Of a stretch of DNA of 18,390 bases, positions 1 to 7,292 are shown piece by piece (positions within the stretch are counted from its first letter, which is position 1; every line of letters begins with the position of its first letter). Under the pieces are notes generated by a model that was not told the origin of the DNA, searched no databases, and saw only the letters and a program-made list of their open reading frames with translations. The stretch is from Intrasporangiaceae bacterium (GTDB lineage Bacteria; Actinomycetota; Actinomycetes; Actinomycetales; Dermatophilaceae): contig JAAYSB010000304.1 of assembly GCA_012518475.1 (NCBI GenBank), positions 1-18,390 on the forward strand. The letters run 5' to 3'. Both the position numbers and the translations under genes were made by a program.

Positions 1-257
1 CCGAGCCCGTTGAGGAGCGTGGCGATCGGCAGCAGCAACGGGTCGGCGTAGGACGCCCGCCACCGCAGCACGAGGTGGAAGACGACGGCGAGGGTGAGCA
101 GTCCGGCCCCCTGGGCGAGCAGGTTGGGCGGTAGGCCCTCACGGGCGGCGATCTCGACGTTCGCATAGGCGAGCATGACGATGCTGACCGCGATGACGAG
201 GAGCAGCAGCTCGACGGTGCGACCCCGGCGTGGGGTGAGCGAGGCGACCGAGATCAT
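1..257 (-). CDS. rodA: FtsW/RodA-family peptidoglycan polymerase, N-terminal part (cut by window edge)
   Basis: Only the first 85 or so codons are present; the gene runs off position 1. The start ATG (257-255) shares the ATGA overlap with the pstP stop, which fixes the start. The visible protein begins MISVASLTPRRGR, then has a hydrophobic helix (about residues 15-33), a short loop with an NVEIAAREGLPPN-type stretch, a second helix (LLAQGAGLLTLAVVFHLVL) and then DPLLLPIATLLNGLG. The last segment matches the SEDS-family region between TM2 and TM3 (DP..LP...LLNGLG). SEDS proteins polymerise lipid II glycan strands together with a class B PBP. The position directly after pstP is that of rodA in the actinobacterial rodA-pbpA-pknA-pknB operon, so RodA is preferred to FtsW; pbpA and the kinases are expected just outside the window. 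Confidence 0.88.
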   Translation of the reverse strand, partial: MISVASLTPRRGRTVELLLLVIAVSIVMLAYANVEIAAREGLPPNLLAQGAGLLTLAVVFHLVLRWRASYADPLLLPIATLLNGL

Positions 258-1729
258 CGGGTCGGCCCTCCGGTCGGACCGACGGTCGGTTCAGCCGTCC
301 CGGTGCGCATCGGACTGGTCGGGGTCGCCGGTCTCGTGGTCGCTCCGGGGCTGGTGGACGGACTCGTCGTCACACTCGGGCTCACCGGACGGGTCGTCCT
401 CGTCCTCGTGGTCTCCGTGGCTGTCGGTGTCGCGTCCGGACCTGCCCCGCATGCGGTGCCCGACTCCCGGAGGCGACGGCACTCGACCGCGCGCAGTCGG
501 AGGTCGTCGACGAGCTGGAAGGCTGCGTCCTCGTCGGCGAAGCGGACGTTCTCCTCGAGCCGGGAGCGCTGGAAGTCGGGCAGGTCGTTGACCTTGACCT
601 CGCTGATGACCTTGGGGTGCGACATGTGCACGGCCGGCAGGGAGAGCGGAACGCCTTGGAAGACAGTCACATTGCCTTCATAGGCGCCGACATAGAACTG
701 CTGCTGGCTCCACTGGTAGGTCGCGATCACGCCGCCGATGAGGACCACGGCTGCGAGGGCGAGAGCGCTGATGATGACGAGCATCGACCGGAACGGACTG
801 CGCGGTCCCTGCTCGGCGAGTCGCAGCGACGCGCCGGTGTCGTCGTCCTCCTCCTCGGTGGTGTCACCGTTCTGCGACCGTCGGGCGGCCGCAGCGAGGG
901 CAGCGGCCTTCTGGGCCGGCGTGATCGGGATGGGCCGGGTGCCCTTGCGCCGCCGCACCGCCGCTGCGCCCACGATCTGGGGCTGGGTGGGTGGGGTGCT
1001 GCTCGTGGCGTCCACCGCGTCCGCGACGACGACGGTGACGTTGTCGGGGGCACCGGCCTTGAGTGAGAGCTGGACGAGGCGGTCGGCGGTGACTCCGGGA
1101 TCCTCCCGGGCCGCCAGGACCTCACGGATGGTGTCGAGTGCGACGAAGCCGGTCAGTCCGTCCGAGCAGAGCAGATAGCGGTCCCCGTGGTGGGCACGGC
1201 GGACGATGACGTCAGGGTCGTCCCCCTCGTGTCCGGTCAGGACCCGCGTGACGAACGACCGGTGCGGATGGGTGGCCGCCTCCTCCTCGGTGATCCGGCC
1301 CTCGTCGATGAGGGTCTGCACGAAGGAATGGTCCCGGGTGATCTGGACGAGCTCGTCGCCGCGGAACAGATAGCACCGGGAGTCCCCGATGTGCGCCAGG
1401 GCCAGGGTGCGGCGGCTGCGGAGGATGGCCGTGACCGTCGTGCCCATGCCCTCGAGCTTCGGGTCGTCGGTGATGAGCCGGCCCAGCTCGGCGTTGGCGC
1501 GGGCGATCCGGTCGGCGAGGAGGCGTGCGGTCTCGCCCCCGGCATACGCGTCGTCGTCGAGCTCGAACAGCTCGGCGATGACCGTCGCGCTCGCGAGGTC
1601 ACCACCGGCGTGACCACCCATCCCGTCGGCGACCACGAGGAGGTGCGGGCCGGCATACCCACTGTCCTGGTTGTTCTGGCGCACCATCCCGACATCGGAT
1701 CGCGCCGCGTAGTTGAAGGCGACCGGCAT
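254..1729 (-). CDS. pstP: PP2C-family Ser/Thr protein phosphatase PstP
   Basis: This 491-residue protein is the cognate phosphatase of the PknA/PknB kinases and dephosphorylates cell-wall and division regulators on the cytoplasmic side of the membrane. The PP2C catalytic domain covers about residues 1-238: it opens with the RSDVG..R..NQD motif (9-22), carries DGMGGHAGGD (35-44) with metal ligand Asp35, GTT (96-98), GDSR (115-118), CSDGLTG (188-194) with Asp190, and PDNVTVV (228-234) with Asp229. All metal-binding aspartates are present, so it should be active. An acidic and basic linker follows, then one membrane helix at about 315-338, an extracellular domain of about 90 residues with a Cys pair, and a Pro/Thr/Ser-rich tail from about 430. 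This architecture is that of mycobacterial PstP. It starts 3 nt after the fhaB stop, with a GGAG Shine-Dalgarno overlapping that stop, and overlaps rodA by 4 bp, so translation is coupled along the operon. Confidence 0.95.
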   Translation of the reverse strand: MPVAFNYAARSDVGMVRQNNQDSGYAGPHLLVVADGMGGHAGGDLASATVIAELFELDDDAYAGGETARLLADRIARANAELGRLITDDPKLEGMGTTVTAILRSRRTLALAHIGDSRCYLFRGDELVQITRDHSFVQTLIDEGRITEEEAATHPHRSFVTRVLTGHEGDDPDVIVRRAHHGDRYLLCSDGLTGFVALDTIREVLAAREDPGVTADRLVQLSLKAGAPDNVTVVVADAVDATSSTPPTQPQIVGAAAVRRRKGTRPIPITPAQKAAALAAAARRSQNGDTTEEEDDDTGASLRLAEQGPRSPFRSMLVIISALALAAVVLIGGVIATYQWSQQQFYVGAYEGNVTVFQGVPLSLPAVHMSHPKVISEVKVNDLPDFQRSRLEENVRFADEDAAFQLVDDLRLRAVECRRLRESGTACGAGPDATPTATETTRTRTTRPVSPSVTTSPSTSPGATTRPATPTSPMRTGTAEPTVGPTGGPTR

Positions 1730-1732
1730 GGG

Positions 1733-2266
1733 CTAGCTCCGCAGCTCGACGACTGTCTTGCCGAATCGCAGAGTCGTGCCGGGCCCGACCGGGGTCACGG
1801 CCGAAAGGCGTTGCTGTGAGCCGGAGCTGACGAGGAAGGTGCCGTTGGTGGAGCCGAGGTCCTCGGCGAACCACTGGTCGCCCTCGCGATAGATCTTGGC
1901 GTGCCGGCCGCTCGCGTAGTCGTCGTCGAGGACGAGCGCGCACTCGGGGTTGCGGCCGATGAGCGTCCCCTGCTCGCGCAGCGGCAGGGTCGTCCCGGTC
2001 AGCGGACCGGCAGTCACGGTGAGGTGGGCGAGTCCCCCTCGACCACCGCGCCAGCCCTTGCGTCCGGTCGAGCCGGCGGTCGCCTGTCCATTGGTCGCGC
2101 CACGGGCAGCCGGGCGCGCCTGCCTGGCGCTGCGCCGCTGCTCGCGGCGGGTGACGATCCGCGTGCCGTAGAGGTCGGAGCGCAGCACGGTGACGATGGA
2201 GAAGACGAAGAACCACAGGGCCGCGAGCAGGCCGAGGCGCAGGATCGTGACGGTCAGCTCAGACAT
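1733..2266 (-). CDS. fhaB: FHA-domain membrane protein FhaB (FipA-like)
   Basis: A 177-residue protein with one N-terminal membrane helix (about 7-28), a basic, Gly/Ala-rich cytoplasmic linker (about 38-78) and a C-terminal FHA domain (about 80-177). FHA signatures are visible: GR at 104-105, the SGRHA segment (119-123) with His122, and GSTNGT (138-143). FHA domains bind phosphothreonine peptides; in this operon they read the output of PknA/PknB and tie it to division and wall synthesis. In mycobacteria the corresponding protein (FhaB/FipA) binds FtsZ and FtsQ; that role is by homology only. The start has AGAGGT six bases upstream. The gene lies 49 bp downstream of fhaA and 3 bp upstream of pstP, in the conserved order. 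Confidence 0.93.
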   Translation of the reverse strand: MSELTVTILRLGLLAALWFFVFSIVTVLRSDLYGTRIVTRREQRRSARQARPAARGATNGQATAGSTGRKGWRGGRGGLAHLTVTAGPLTGTTLPLREQGTLIGRNPECALVLDDDYASGRHAKIYREGDQWFAEDLGSTNGTFLVSSGSQQRLSAVTPVGPGTTLRFGKTVVELRS

Positions 2267-2315
2267 GCCGACCTCTGATCCGCTGCCGGTGCTGCGTCGT
2301 CGACGGACACACGGG

Positions 2316-3281
2316 TCATGACCGCCCGGCGTGGAAGGTCACGGTCGTGCGCCCGAAGGTGACGCGGTCACCGTCCTCGAGGCGCTGGCTGGAGATGCGC
2401 TCGCCGTTGACGAAGGTGCCATTGGTGCTGCCGAGGTCGCGGACCGTCGCCTTGAGGTGCGGGCCGTCGGTCGTGACGCGAATCTCGCTGTGCCGACGTG
2501 AGATTCCGGGATCGTCGAAGATGATGTCGTTCTCCTCGTCCCGGCCGATGACATTGATCGGACCCATGAGGAGGAAGCGGTCGTCCCGAGCCGCCAGATA
2601 GGGCCGGTCACCCGGTCGGCTGCGCCGCGGCGCGACCGGACGGGGCTCCTCCCGGGTGGGTGCAGGACGGCTCCCACCACCGGCGGAGTGCGACGGCCCG
2701 GACTCGCCGGGCGCCCCCGCGAGCGGGTCGGCGTAGTCGCCGTCGTAGGGATTCATCCCGTAGGGGTTGAACGACTCCTCACGCCGCTGCTCGCCCGCGG
2801 CGGGACGGGAGGCGGCGGGAGACCGGCGCGGTGCATACGGATTGTCCTGATTGACCTGGTCACCCCTGTCGTCCCGGCTCTGCTGCCCGTGCTGCTCGTG
2901 TCTGCGGCCACCCTTGGCCTTGGACGGTTTGATCCGGAAGATGCCGGTCTCGAGGTCATCGGCGCGCTCGAGGTGGATCGTGATCGGTCCGGCGGGGGCG
3001 TAGCGCTGGCTGTCGACGTGCTCCTCGGCGGAGACGACGAGCTCGTCGATGATGTCGTCCTCGAACTCGCTGAGTCGCTCGTGGTCGGTGGGGGACAGCA
3101 CGACGGTGAAGACGTTGGGGACGAGCACATGACCACGGCTCGGGGTCACGGCCCGGTCGTCCATCGCCTTGCGGATGGCGCTGGAGATCTCGACGGGCTG
3201 GACCTCGGCCTTGAAGGCGCGCGCGAAGACCCCGTTGACCGTTCGCTCGAGCCGTCGCTCGACCCGGTCGAAGATTCCCAT
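2316..3281 (-). CDS. fhaA: FHA-domain protein FhaA with N-terminal DUF3662
   Basis: The 321-residue protein starts MGIFDRVERRLE at 3281; an in-frame ATG 63 codons upstream is rejected because AGGAGG (3293-3288) sits six bases before 3281 and the family begins at this motif. Residues 1 to about 120 form the DUF3662 domain typical of FhaA. A low-complexity linker (about 121-225) contains repeated NPY motifs (NPYA, NPYG, NPYD). The FHA domain (about 226-321) shows IGRDEENDIIF (245-255), SRRHSEIR (261-268) and GSTNGTFVNGE (284-294), with the phosphothreonine-binding Arg, Ser, His and Asn in place. In Mycobacterium tuberculosis FhaA binds phosphorylated MviN/MurJ pseudokinase and moderates peptidoglycan synthesis; the same role is inferred here. 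It is the first gene of the operon, and a possible ECF-type promoter lies upstream at 3371-3397. Confidence 0.94.
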   Translation of the reverse strand: MGIFDRVERRLERTVNGVFARAFKAEVQPVEISSAIRKAMDDRAVTPSRGHVLVPNVFTVVLSPTDHERLSEFEDDIIDELVVSAEEHVDSQRYAPAGPITIHLERADDLETGIFRIKPSKAKGGRRHEQHGQQSRDDRGDQVNQDNPYAPRRSPAASRPAAGEQRREESFNPYGMNPYDGDYADPLAGAPGESGPSHSAGGGSRPAPTREEPRPVAPRRSRPGDRPYLAARDDRFLLMGPINVIGRDEENDIIFDDPGISRRHSEIRVTTDGPHLKATVRDLGSTNGTFVNGERISSQRLEDGDRVTFGRTTVTFHAGRS

Positions 3282-3370
3282 GGCACACCTCCTACGGGCT
3301 CGCACCGATGCTATCTGCCGTGCCTGCCCGGGACAGGTGGCCACGCAGGCGCGGGCACGCCTGAACACCC

Positions 3371-3397
3371 AACGGTATCGCGTCCCCGTTCCGTTCC
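3371..3397 (-). promoter_or_regulatory. Possible ECF-sigma-type promoter for the fhaA-fhaB-pstP-rodA operon
   Basis: Read on the minus strand, GGAAC (3397-3393) is followed after 18 nt by CGTT (3374-3371). The pair resembles the GGAAC/GGAAT-N18-GTT class recognised by SigE/SigH/SigR-like sigma factors in actinobacteria. It would give a leader of roughly 80 nt before fhaA. A housekeeping-like -10, TAGCAT (3313-3308), lies closer to the gene but without a convincing -35. Such short motifs occur by chance in GC-rich DNA, so this stays tentative. Confidence 0.3.
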
Positions 3398-3429
3398 CGC
3401 GGAGGTTCAGTGGGGTGCCGGGTGTGATC

Positions 3430-3558
3430 TCAGAGGTCGCGGTGGATGCTCGGGTCTCCGGCGGCGTCACTGCGGGCGAGCAGGACGATCGCGACGGCGA
3501 GCCCGCCCCAGACGACGAGGATCGCGATCAGCATCATGATGATGGCCGAGGTGGTCAT
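3430..3558 (-). CDS. metS: MetS-like small subunit of NSS methionine/alanine importer (42 aa)
   Basis: A 42-residue ORF whose ATG (3558-3556) overlaps the stop of the NSS transporter as ATGA. A very strong GGAGGAGG lies four bases upstream of the ATG, inside the end of the transporter gene. The protein is a short polar start (MTTS), one hydrophobic helix (about residues 5-28, with a central WGG), and a short polar tail ending SDAAGDPSIHRDL. This is the pattern of the MetS family, tiny single-helix proteins needed together with the NSS permease MetP for methionine and alanine uptake in Corynebacterium glutamicum. Identification rests on size, topology, helix composition and gene order; no alignment was run. 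Being under 60 codons it is easily missed by automatic gene calling. Confidence 0.82.
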   Translation of the reverse strand: MTTSAIIMMLIAILVVWGGLAVAIVLLARSDAAGDPSIHRDL

Positions 3559-5141
3559 CGGACCTCCTCCCCACGGTGACCGGCGTCGACGTCGAGCGAG
3601 GTGCCCTCACGCCACTTGACCCGGGCTGCGATGAACCCGAAGACCGCGAGCGAGACGGCCATCGCCCACCCGAAGACGATGAGCATCCACTGCGGATACC
3701 CCTCGTAGGGCTCCTTGATGACCGCCCACAGCTCCTGGAGCAGGACGAGCGAGAGCACGATCGGGACGATGATCGAGAGCAGGACGACCCAGGCCTGGCC
3801 GAGCTTGATGTTGCCCGTCCTGTTCATGTGGTCGGCCAGTCGGGGGAGTGCTCGGGCGCCCCAGGCGACGACGACGAGGCTGACCACCGCGACGAGGAGA
3901 ATGCCGAAGCGGTTGACGAAGTGGTCGACGATGTCGAGGACATAGAGGCCGCTGGCGGTGGAGAAGAACAGCAGGCTCATGACCATCATCGGGACGAGCA
4001 CCGCGGTCGTCGCGGCCCTGCGGCTCATGTCGAACTTGTCCCGGACCGCCGAGATGACCACCTCGATGACGCTCACGAGGGAGGTCACACCGGCGACGAC
4101 GAGGGAGAGGAAGAACAGCACGCCCAGGACGGCCCCGGCGGGTGCCTCGTTGATGATCGCCGGGAAGGCGACGAACGCGAGCCCGACACCGGCGGCGACG
4201 ACCTCGTCGATCTGGACGCCAGCTGCCTGGGCCATGAAGCCGAGAGCCGCGAAGACACCGATGCCGGCGAGGATCTCGAAGCTGCTGTTCGCGAACCCGA
4301 CGACCGCTCCGGAGCCGGTCATGTCCGTCTTGCGCCCCACATACGACGCGTACGTGATCATGATGCCGAAGCCGATCGACAGGGAGAAGAAGATCTGGCC
4401 GTAGGCCGCAGCCCACACGCCCGGGTTGAGCAGCGCGCCCCAGTCCGGGGTGAAGAGCGCGTTGAGACCCTCCATGGCACCGGGGAGCATGAGCGAGCGG
4501 ACGACGAGGGCCAGGAAGGCGACGACGAGGAGCGGGATGAAAATCACCGCGGTCATGCCGACGCCCTTCTGGACGCCGAGGAGCATGATGAGGCCGACGA
4601 CGACCCACACCGCGACGAGCGGGAGCAGCACCTGGGGGACGACGTTCATCGAGACGCCGGGATCGCCGATCTCGAGGTAGGTGCCTAAGAAGTACGCGTT
4701 GGGGTCATCGCCCCAGGCGCGGTTGATCGAGAACCAGGCATAGCTGGTGGCCCAGGCGAGGACGGCGGCGTAGTAGACGGCGATGGCGAAGCAGATGCCT
4801 GCCTGCCACCAGCCGAGCCCCTCTGCGCCCCGCTTGAGCCGGGCGAAGCTGAGCGGAGCCGAGCCGCGGAACTTGTGCCCGAGGGCGTAGTCGAACCAGA
4901 GGAACGGGACTCCCGCGGTGAGGAGGGCGACGAGGTAGGGGATGATGAACGACCCGCCACCGTTGTCGTAGGCGACGTAGGGGAACCGCCAGATGTTCCC
5001 GAGGCCGACAGCGGACCCGATCGCCGCGAAGATGAAGACCCGTCGAGAGCTGAAGGACCCACGCTTGGCGGCCTGCTCGGCGTCGGCGTGGTCCTCGGCC
5101 GGCTCCCAGGAGCGTTCTGAGCTCGTCTCGTGTGCGGACAT
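3555..5141 (-). CDS. metP: Sodium-dependent amino-acid transporter, NSS (SNF) family, MetP-like
   Basis: The 528-residue protein belongs to the neurotransmitter:sodium symporter family. After a hydrophilic start of about 33 residues comes the family's TM1 signature, GSAVGLGNIWRFPY (about 42-55), followed by NGGGSFIIPYL (60-70). These unwound-helix residues form the Na+ and substrate site. About 11-12 membrane helices follow, including the TM6 motif SLSIGFGIMITYASYVG. The length and long C-terminal helices fit bacterial homologues. The start has GGAGGTGGCGGG just upstream. Its translational coupling to a MetS-like small protein points to methionine/alanine import, as in C. glutamicum MetPS, rather than to the tryptophan or leucine transporters of the same family. 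The substrate assignment is inference from the partner gene. The 101 bp upstream (5142-5242) hold no promoter I can defend. Confidence 0.85.
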   Translation of the reverse strand: MSAHETSSERSWEPAEDHADAEQAAKRGSFSSRRVFIFAAIGSAVGLGNIWRFPYVAYDNGGGSFIIPYLVALLTAGVPFLWFDYALGHKFRGSAPLSFARLKRGAEGLGWWQAGICFAIAVYYAAVLAWATSYAWFSINRAWGDDPNAYFLGTYLEIGDPGVSMNVVPQVLLPLVAVWVVVGLIMLLGVQKGVGMTAVIFIPLLVVAFLALVVRSLMLPGAMEGLNALFTPDWGALLNPGVWAAAYGQIFFSLSIGFGIMITYASYVGRKTDMTGSGAVVGFANSSFEILAGIGVFAALGFMAQAAGVQIDEVVAAGVGLAFVAFPAIINEAPAGAVLGVLFFLSLVVAGVTSLVSVIEVVISAVRDKFDMSRRAATTAVLVPMMVMSLLFFSTASGLYVLDIVDHFVNRFGILLVAVVSLVVVAWGARALPRLADHMNRTGNIKLGQAWVVLLSIIVPIVLSLVLLQELWAVIKEPYEGYPQWMLIVFGWAMAVSLAVFGFIAARVKWREGTSLDVDAGHRGEEVR

Positions 5142-5242
5142 CCCGCCACCTCCTCGTTCAGTTGAGAAGAGATCGTCCCATGTTTGTGCCGGCGGCGACA
5201 GGGTCGGTCAGGAGGGCAGGATGCGCGCCACACCTGTGCGGG

Positions 5243-5440
5243 TCAGCCTTCGCCGTCCTCGCGGGCGGCGACGGCAGCGGCACTCTTGCGACGGCGCTCG
5301 CGCTTGAGCCGCTCGATGGGGTCGCTGCCCTCACCGAGCTGCGCTGGTCCGAAGAGCGTGAACATCACCCGGCGGATCTGCCACCCGATCCGGTAGCCGA
5401 TGGACAGACCTGCCTTCGGGAGCTTCTCCTCGCGTGCCAT
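5243..5440 (-). CDS. Small basic protein of unknown function (65 aa)
   Basis: The protein starts MAREEKLPKAGLSIGYRIGW at 5440 and ends in a run of Arg, Lys and Ala (LKRERRRKSAAAVAARE). The in-frame ORF extends 40 codons upstream, but that part is Pro/Arg/Ser-rich and unlike a real N-terminus, while the ATG at 5440 has a weak GAAGG just before it. A short amphipathic or weakly hydrophobic segment (about 18-33, IGWQIRRVMFTLFGPA) precedes an acidic GEGSDPIERLKRE stretch. No catalytic motif or known domain is recognised. It lies 61 bp after the response-regulator stop on the same strand and 101 bp before the NSS gene, so it may be the last gene of the kinase/regulator operon or stand alone. Composition and codon use look genuine, so it is probably a conserved actinobacterial hypothetical protein. 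Confidence 0.65.
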   Translation of the reverse strand: MAREEKLPKAGLSIGYRIGWQIRRVMFTLFGPAQLGEGSDPIERLKRERRRKSAAAVAAREDGEG

Positions 5441-5501
5441 GCCTTCAGTATGTCCCCTGGCCGGCGGGCAGCGGCGCTCGGCCTCCCAGGGTCCGGGGCA
5501 C

Positions 5502-6119
5502 TCACTCGATGAGGCCGGCACCCCGCGCCCGCTCGACTGCGGAGATCCTGTTGTCCACACCGAGCTTGCCGTAGGCGTGCACGAGGTGGGTCTTGACCGT
5601 CGCTTCGCTGACGAAGAGCTCCTTGGCGATCTCGCGGTTGCTGTGGCCCCCGGCCACGAGGGCGAGCACCTCGATCTCCCGCTCGCTCAGTCCGGCACGT
5701 CGGTTGCGCATCGACGCGATGACCCGCTCGGTCATGGCCGGGTCGAGTGCGTCCTGTCCGCTGGCCGCCCGCTCGATCGCCGCGACGATCGCATCCGGGT
5801 CGGCGTCCTTGAGCAGATAGCCGGCCGCACCGGCCTCGACGGCACGCAGGATGTCCCGGTCGTGGTCGTAGGTCGTGAGGATGAGGACGGGTATGCGCGC
5901 CTCACCGCCCAGCGCCCGCGTCACCTCCACGCCGTCAAGCCCGGCGCCCAGGCGCAGGTCGCACAGGACGACGTCGGGTCGATCGGCGCGGGCGACGTCG
6001 ATGGCCTGCTCGCCGCTCTCGGCCGCGCCGATGACATCGAGCTCCGGTCGGGAGCTGAGGAGGGCGAGGAGTCCGGCCCGCACGACCGGGTGGTCGTCGA
6101 CGACGAGAACCCGGATCAT
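5502..6119 (-). CDS. NarL/FixJ-family DNA-binding response regulator
   Basis: A 205-residue two-component response regulator. The receiver domain (about 1-118) has the acidic pocket Asp8-Asp9, the phospho-acceptor Asp54 (VVLCDLRL), the switch Thr82/Thr83 (LILTTYD) and Lys104 (YLLKDAD), all intact. The C-terminal LuxR-type helix-turn-helix (about 140-203) shows LSEREIEVL and the recognition stretch NREIAKELFVSEATVKTHL. Its ATG overlaps the stop of the histidine kinase as ATGA (6119-6116), so the two are a cognate pair produced together. Lying at the end of the MMPL-MMPL-kinase cluster, it probably controls those exporters or a membrane-stress regulon, as LiaR/VraR-type systems do; the target genes cannot be seen from sequence. 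No obvious terminator hairpin with a U-tract follows. Confidence 0.93.
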   Translation of the reverse strand: MIRVLVVDDHPVVRAGLLALLSSRPELDVIGAAESGEQAIDVARADRPDVVLCDLRLGAGLDGVEVTRALGGEARIPVLILTTYDHDRDILRAVEAGAAGYLLKDADPDAIVAAIERAASGQDALDPAMTERVIASMRNRRAGLSEREIEVLALVAGGHSNREIAKELFVSEATVKTHLVHAYGKLGVDNRISAVERARGAGLIE

Positions 6120-7282
6120 GGCACGCTCCCGAGCGGGATGTGCGCGCTGAGGGTGGTGCCCTCGCCGGGGGCCGAGACGATGTCGAGTGCCCCGCCGAGC
6201 TCACGGAGCCGGGTGCGCGCGGCCCGCAGACCGTAGCCGCCGGTGCTCGGGTTGGCGGCGATGGCCGCGGTGGGGTCGAAGCCGACCCCGTCGTCGACGA
6301 TGTCGAGGCGCACCTCGTCTCGGGATCCGCTCAGGGACAGGACTGCTCGCGAGGCCTGGGCGTGGGAGCGGACGTTGGCTAGGGCTCCCTGAGCGGTGCG
6401 CAGGAGCGCGACCTCGATGGCCGTCGGCACGCCGGTGATGTCACCGTCCGTGCGGACCTGGGCGTCGATGCCGGTCTGCTCGCGCAGGGCCTCGGCCAGC
6501 CGGGTCAGGGCGGCGGGAAGACCCGCCTCGGCGAGGTCGGAGGGGGCGAGGGCGGCGACGATCTCGCGGGCCTGCGAGAGTCCGTCGGCGGCGGTCGTCT
6601 CGATCTGCGCCACGAGGTCCCGCAGGCCCTGCTCGTCCGCGCTCCGGCCCGCACGGGAGAGCAGCACGATCGAGGAGAACCCCTGAGCGAGGGTGTCGTG
6701 GATGTCGCGGGAGAGCCGGGTCCGCTCATCCTGCGCACCCGCGGCCCGCTGTGCCGCAGCGAGCTCGGCGTGCAGCGCCTCGGTCTCGGTCTGGGCGGAG
6801 ACGAGCGAGTCGAGCAGTCGTTGCCGCTCCACAGAGTCGCGGACGAGCTGGGCGTGCCCACGGGCGACGACGAGCGCGAACACCGCCCCGATCGCCGGCC
6901 CGAGCGCGGACGGCACCGGCAGCGAGCCGGTGGCCAGCCACGGGCCGCCGATGACGACGGCGAGCACGACGATGCTGTATGCGGTGGCCGCGGGGAGGCT
7001 CAGATACAGACCCGCGAGGAGCCAGAGGGCGAACGAGATCCAGACGTTGTCGGGGGACAGCGCGACCAGTAGCAGCCAGATCACGGTGAGGACGATGAGC
7101 CAGGTCGGCCTCTGCCGCCGGCGGACGGTGCCCCACGCATACCAGGCGAGGAAGGCCAGGCAGCCGAGTACCTCGGGGACCCAGGGCACGCCACCGGTGA
7201 GCGACTGACCGAGGCAGACCGCCGTGAGGACGACGACGAGCAGGTGCTGCAGCAGGCTCCGGGTCCGCCGCGCACGCTCCAT
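6116..7282 (-). CDS. Membrane sensor histidine kinase, HisKA_3 (NarL-partner) type
   Basis: A 388-residue kinase. The N-terminal 140 residues are membrane-embedded, with about five helices and only short loops, so there is no sizeable extracellular sensor domain. This is the layout of intramembrane-sensing kinases such as LiaS, VraS and DesK. A short coiled coil (about 145-185) leads to the dimerisation/phospho-acceptor motif RDIHDTLAQGFSSIVLL, with His195 and the neighbouring Asp196. The HATPase_c domain follows (about 285-386): N-box Asn303 in QGALANVRSHA, G1 box VDDGVGFDP (329-337) and G2 box GGYGLRAARTRL (348-359). The usual N-box Glu is Gly299 here; I believe related actinobacterial kinases show similar changes, so I do not read it as inactivating. 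The gene starts 10 nt after the stop of the upstream MMPL transporter and overlaps the regulator by 4 bp, so all three are probably co-transcribed. Confidence 0.92.
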   Translation of the reverse strand: MERARRTRSLLQHLLVVVLTAVCLGQSLTGGVPWVPEVLGCLAFLAWYAWGTVRRRQRPTWLIVLTVIWLLLVALSPDNVWISFALWLLAGLYLSLPAATAYSIVVLAVVIGGPWLATGSLPVPSALGPAIGAVFALVVARGHAQLVRDSVERQRLLDSLVSAQTETEALHAELAAAQRAAGAQDERTRLSRDIHDTLAQGFSSIVLLSRAGRSADEQGLRDLVAQIETTAADGLSQAREIVAALAPSDLAEAGLPAALTRLAEALREQTGIDAQVRTDGDITGVPTAIEVALLRTAQGALANVRSHAQASRAVLSLSGSRDEVRLDIVDDGVGFDPTAAIAANPSTGGYGLRAARTRLRELGGALDIVSAPGEGTTLSAHIPLGSVP

Positions 7283-7292
7283 GGAGCCGACG

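Noticed and set aside
2314..2323. Palindrome GGTCATGACC at the fhaA stop.
   Set aside because: It is a 10-bp palindrome made mostly of the stop codon context, with no second copy or promoter nearby, so probably chance.
3282..3470. A 63-codon N-terminal extension of FhaA.
   Set aside because: It is Arg/Thr/Pro-rich and overlaps metS out of frame. The strong AGGAGG and the family's MGIFDRVE start both point to 3281.
6380..6386. Missing N-box Glu (Gly299) in the histidine kinase as a sign of an inactive kinase.
   Set aside because: The phospho-acceptor His195, Asn303 and both glycine boxes are intact, and I believe actinobacterial relatives vary at this place.
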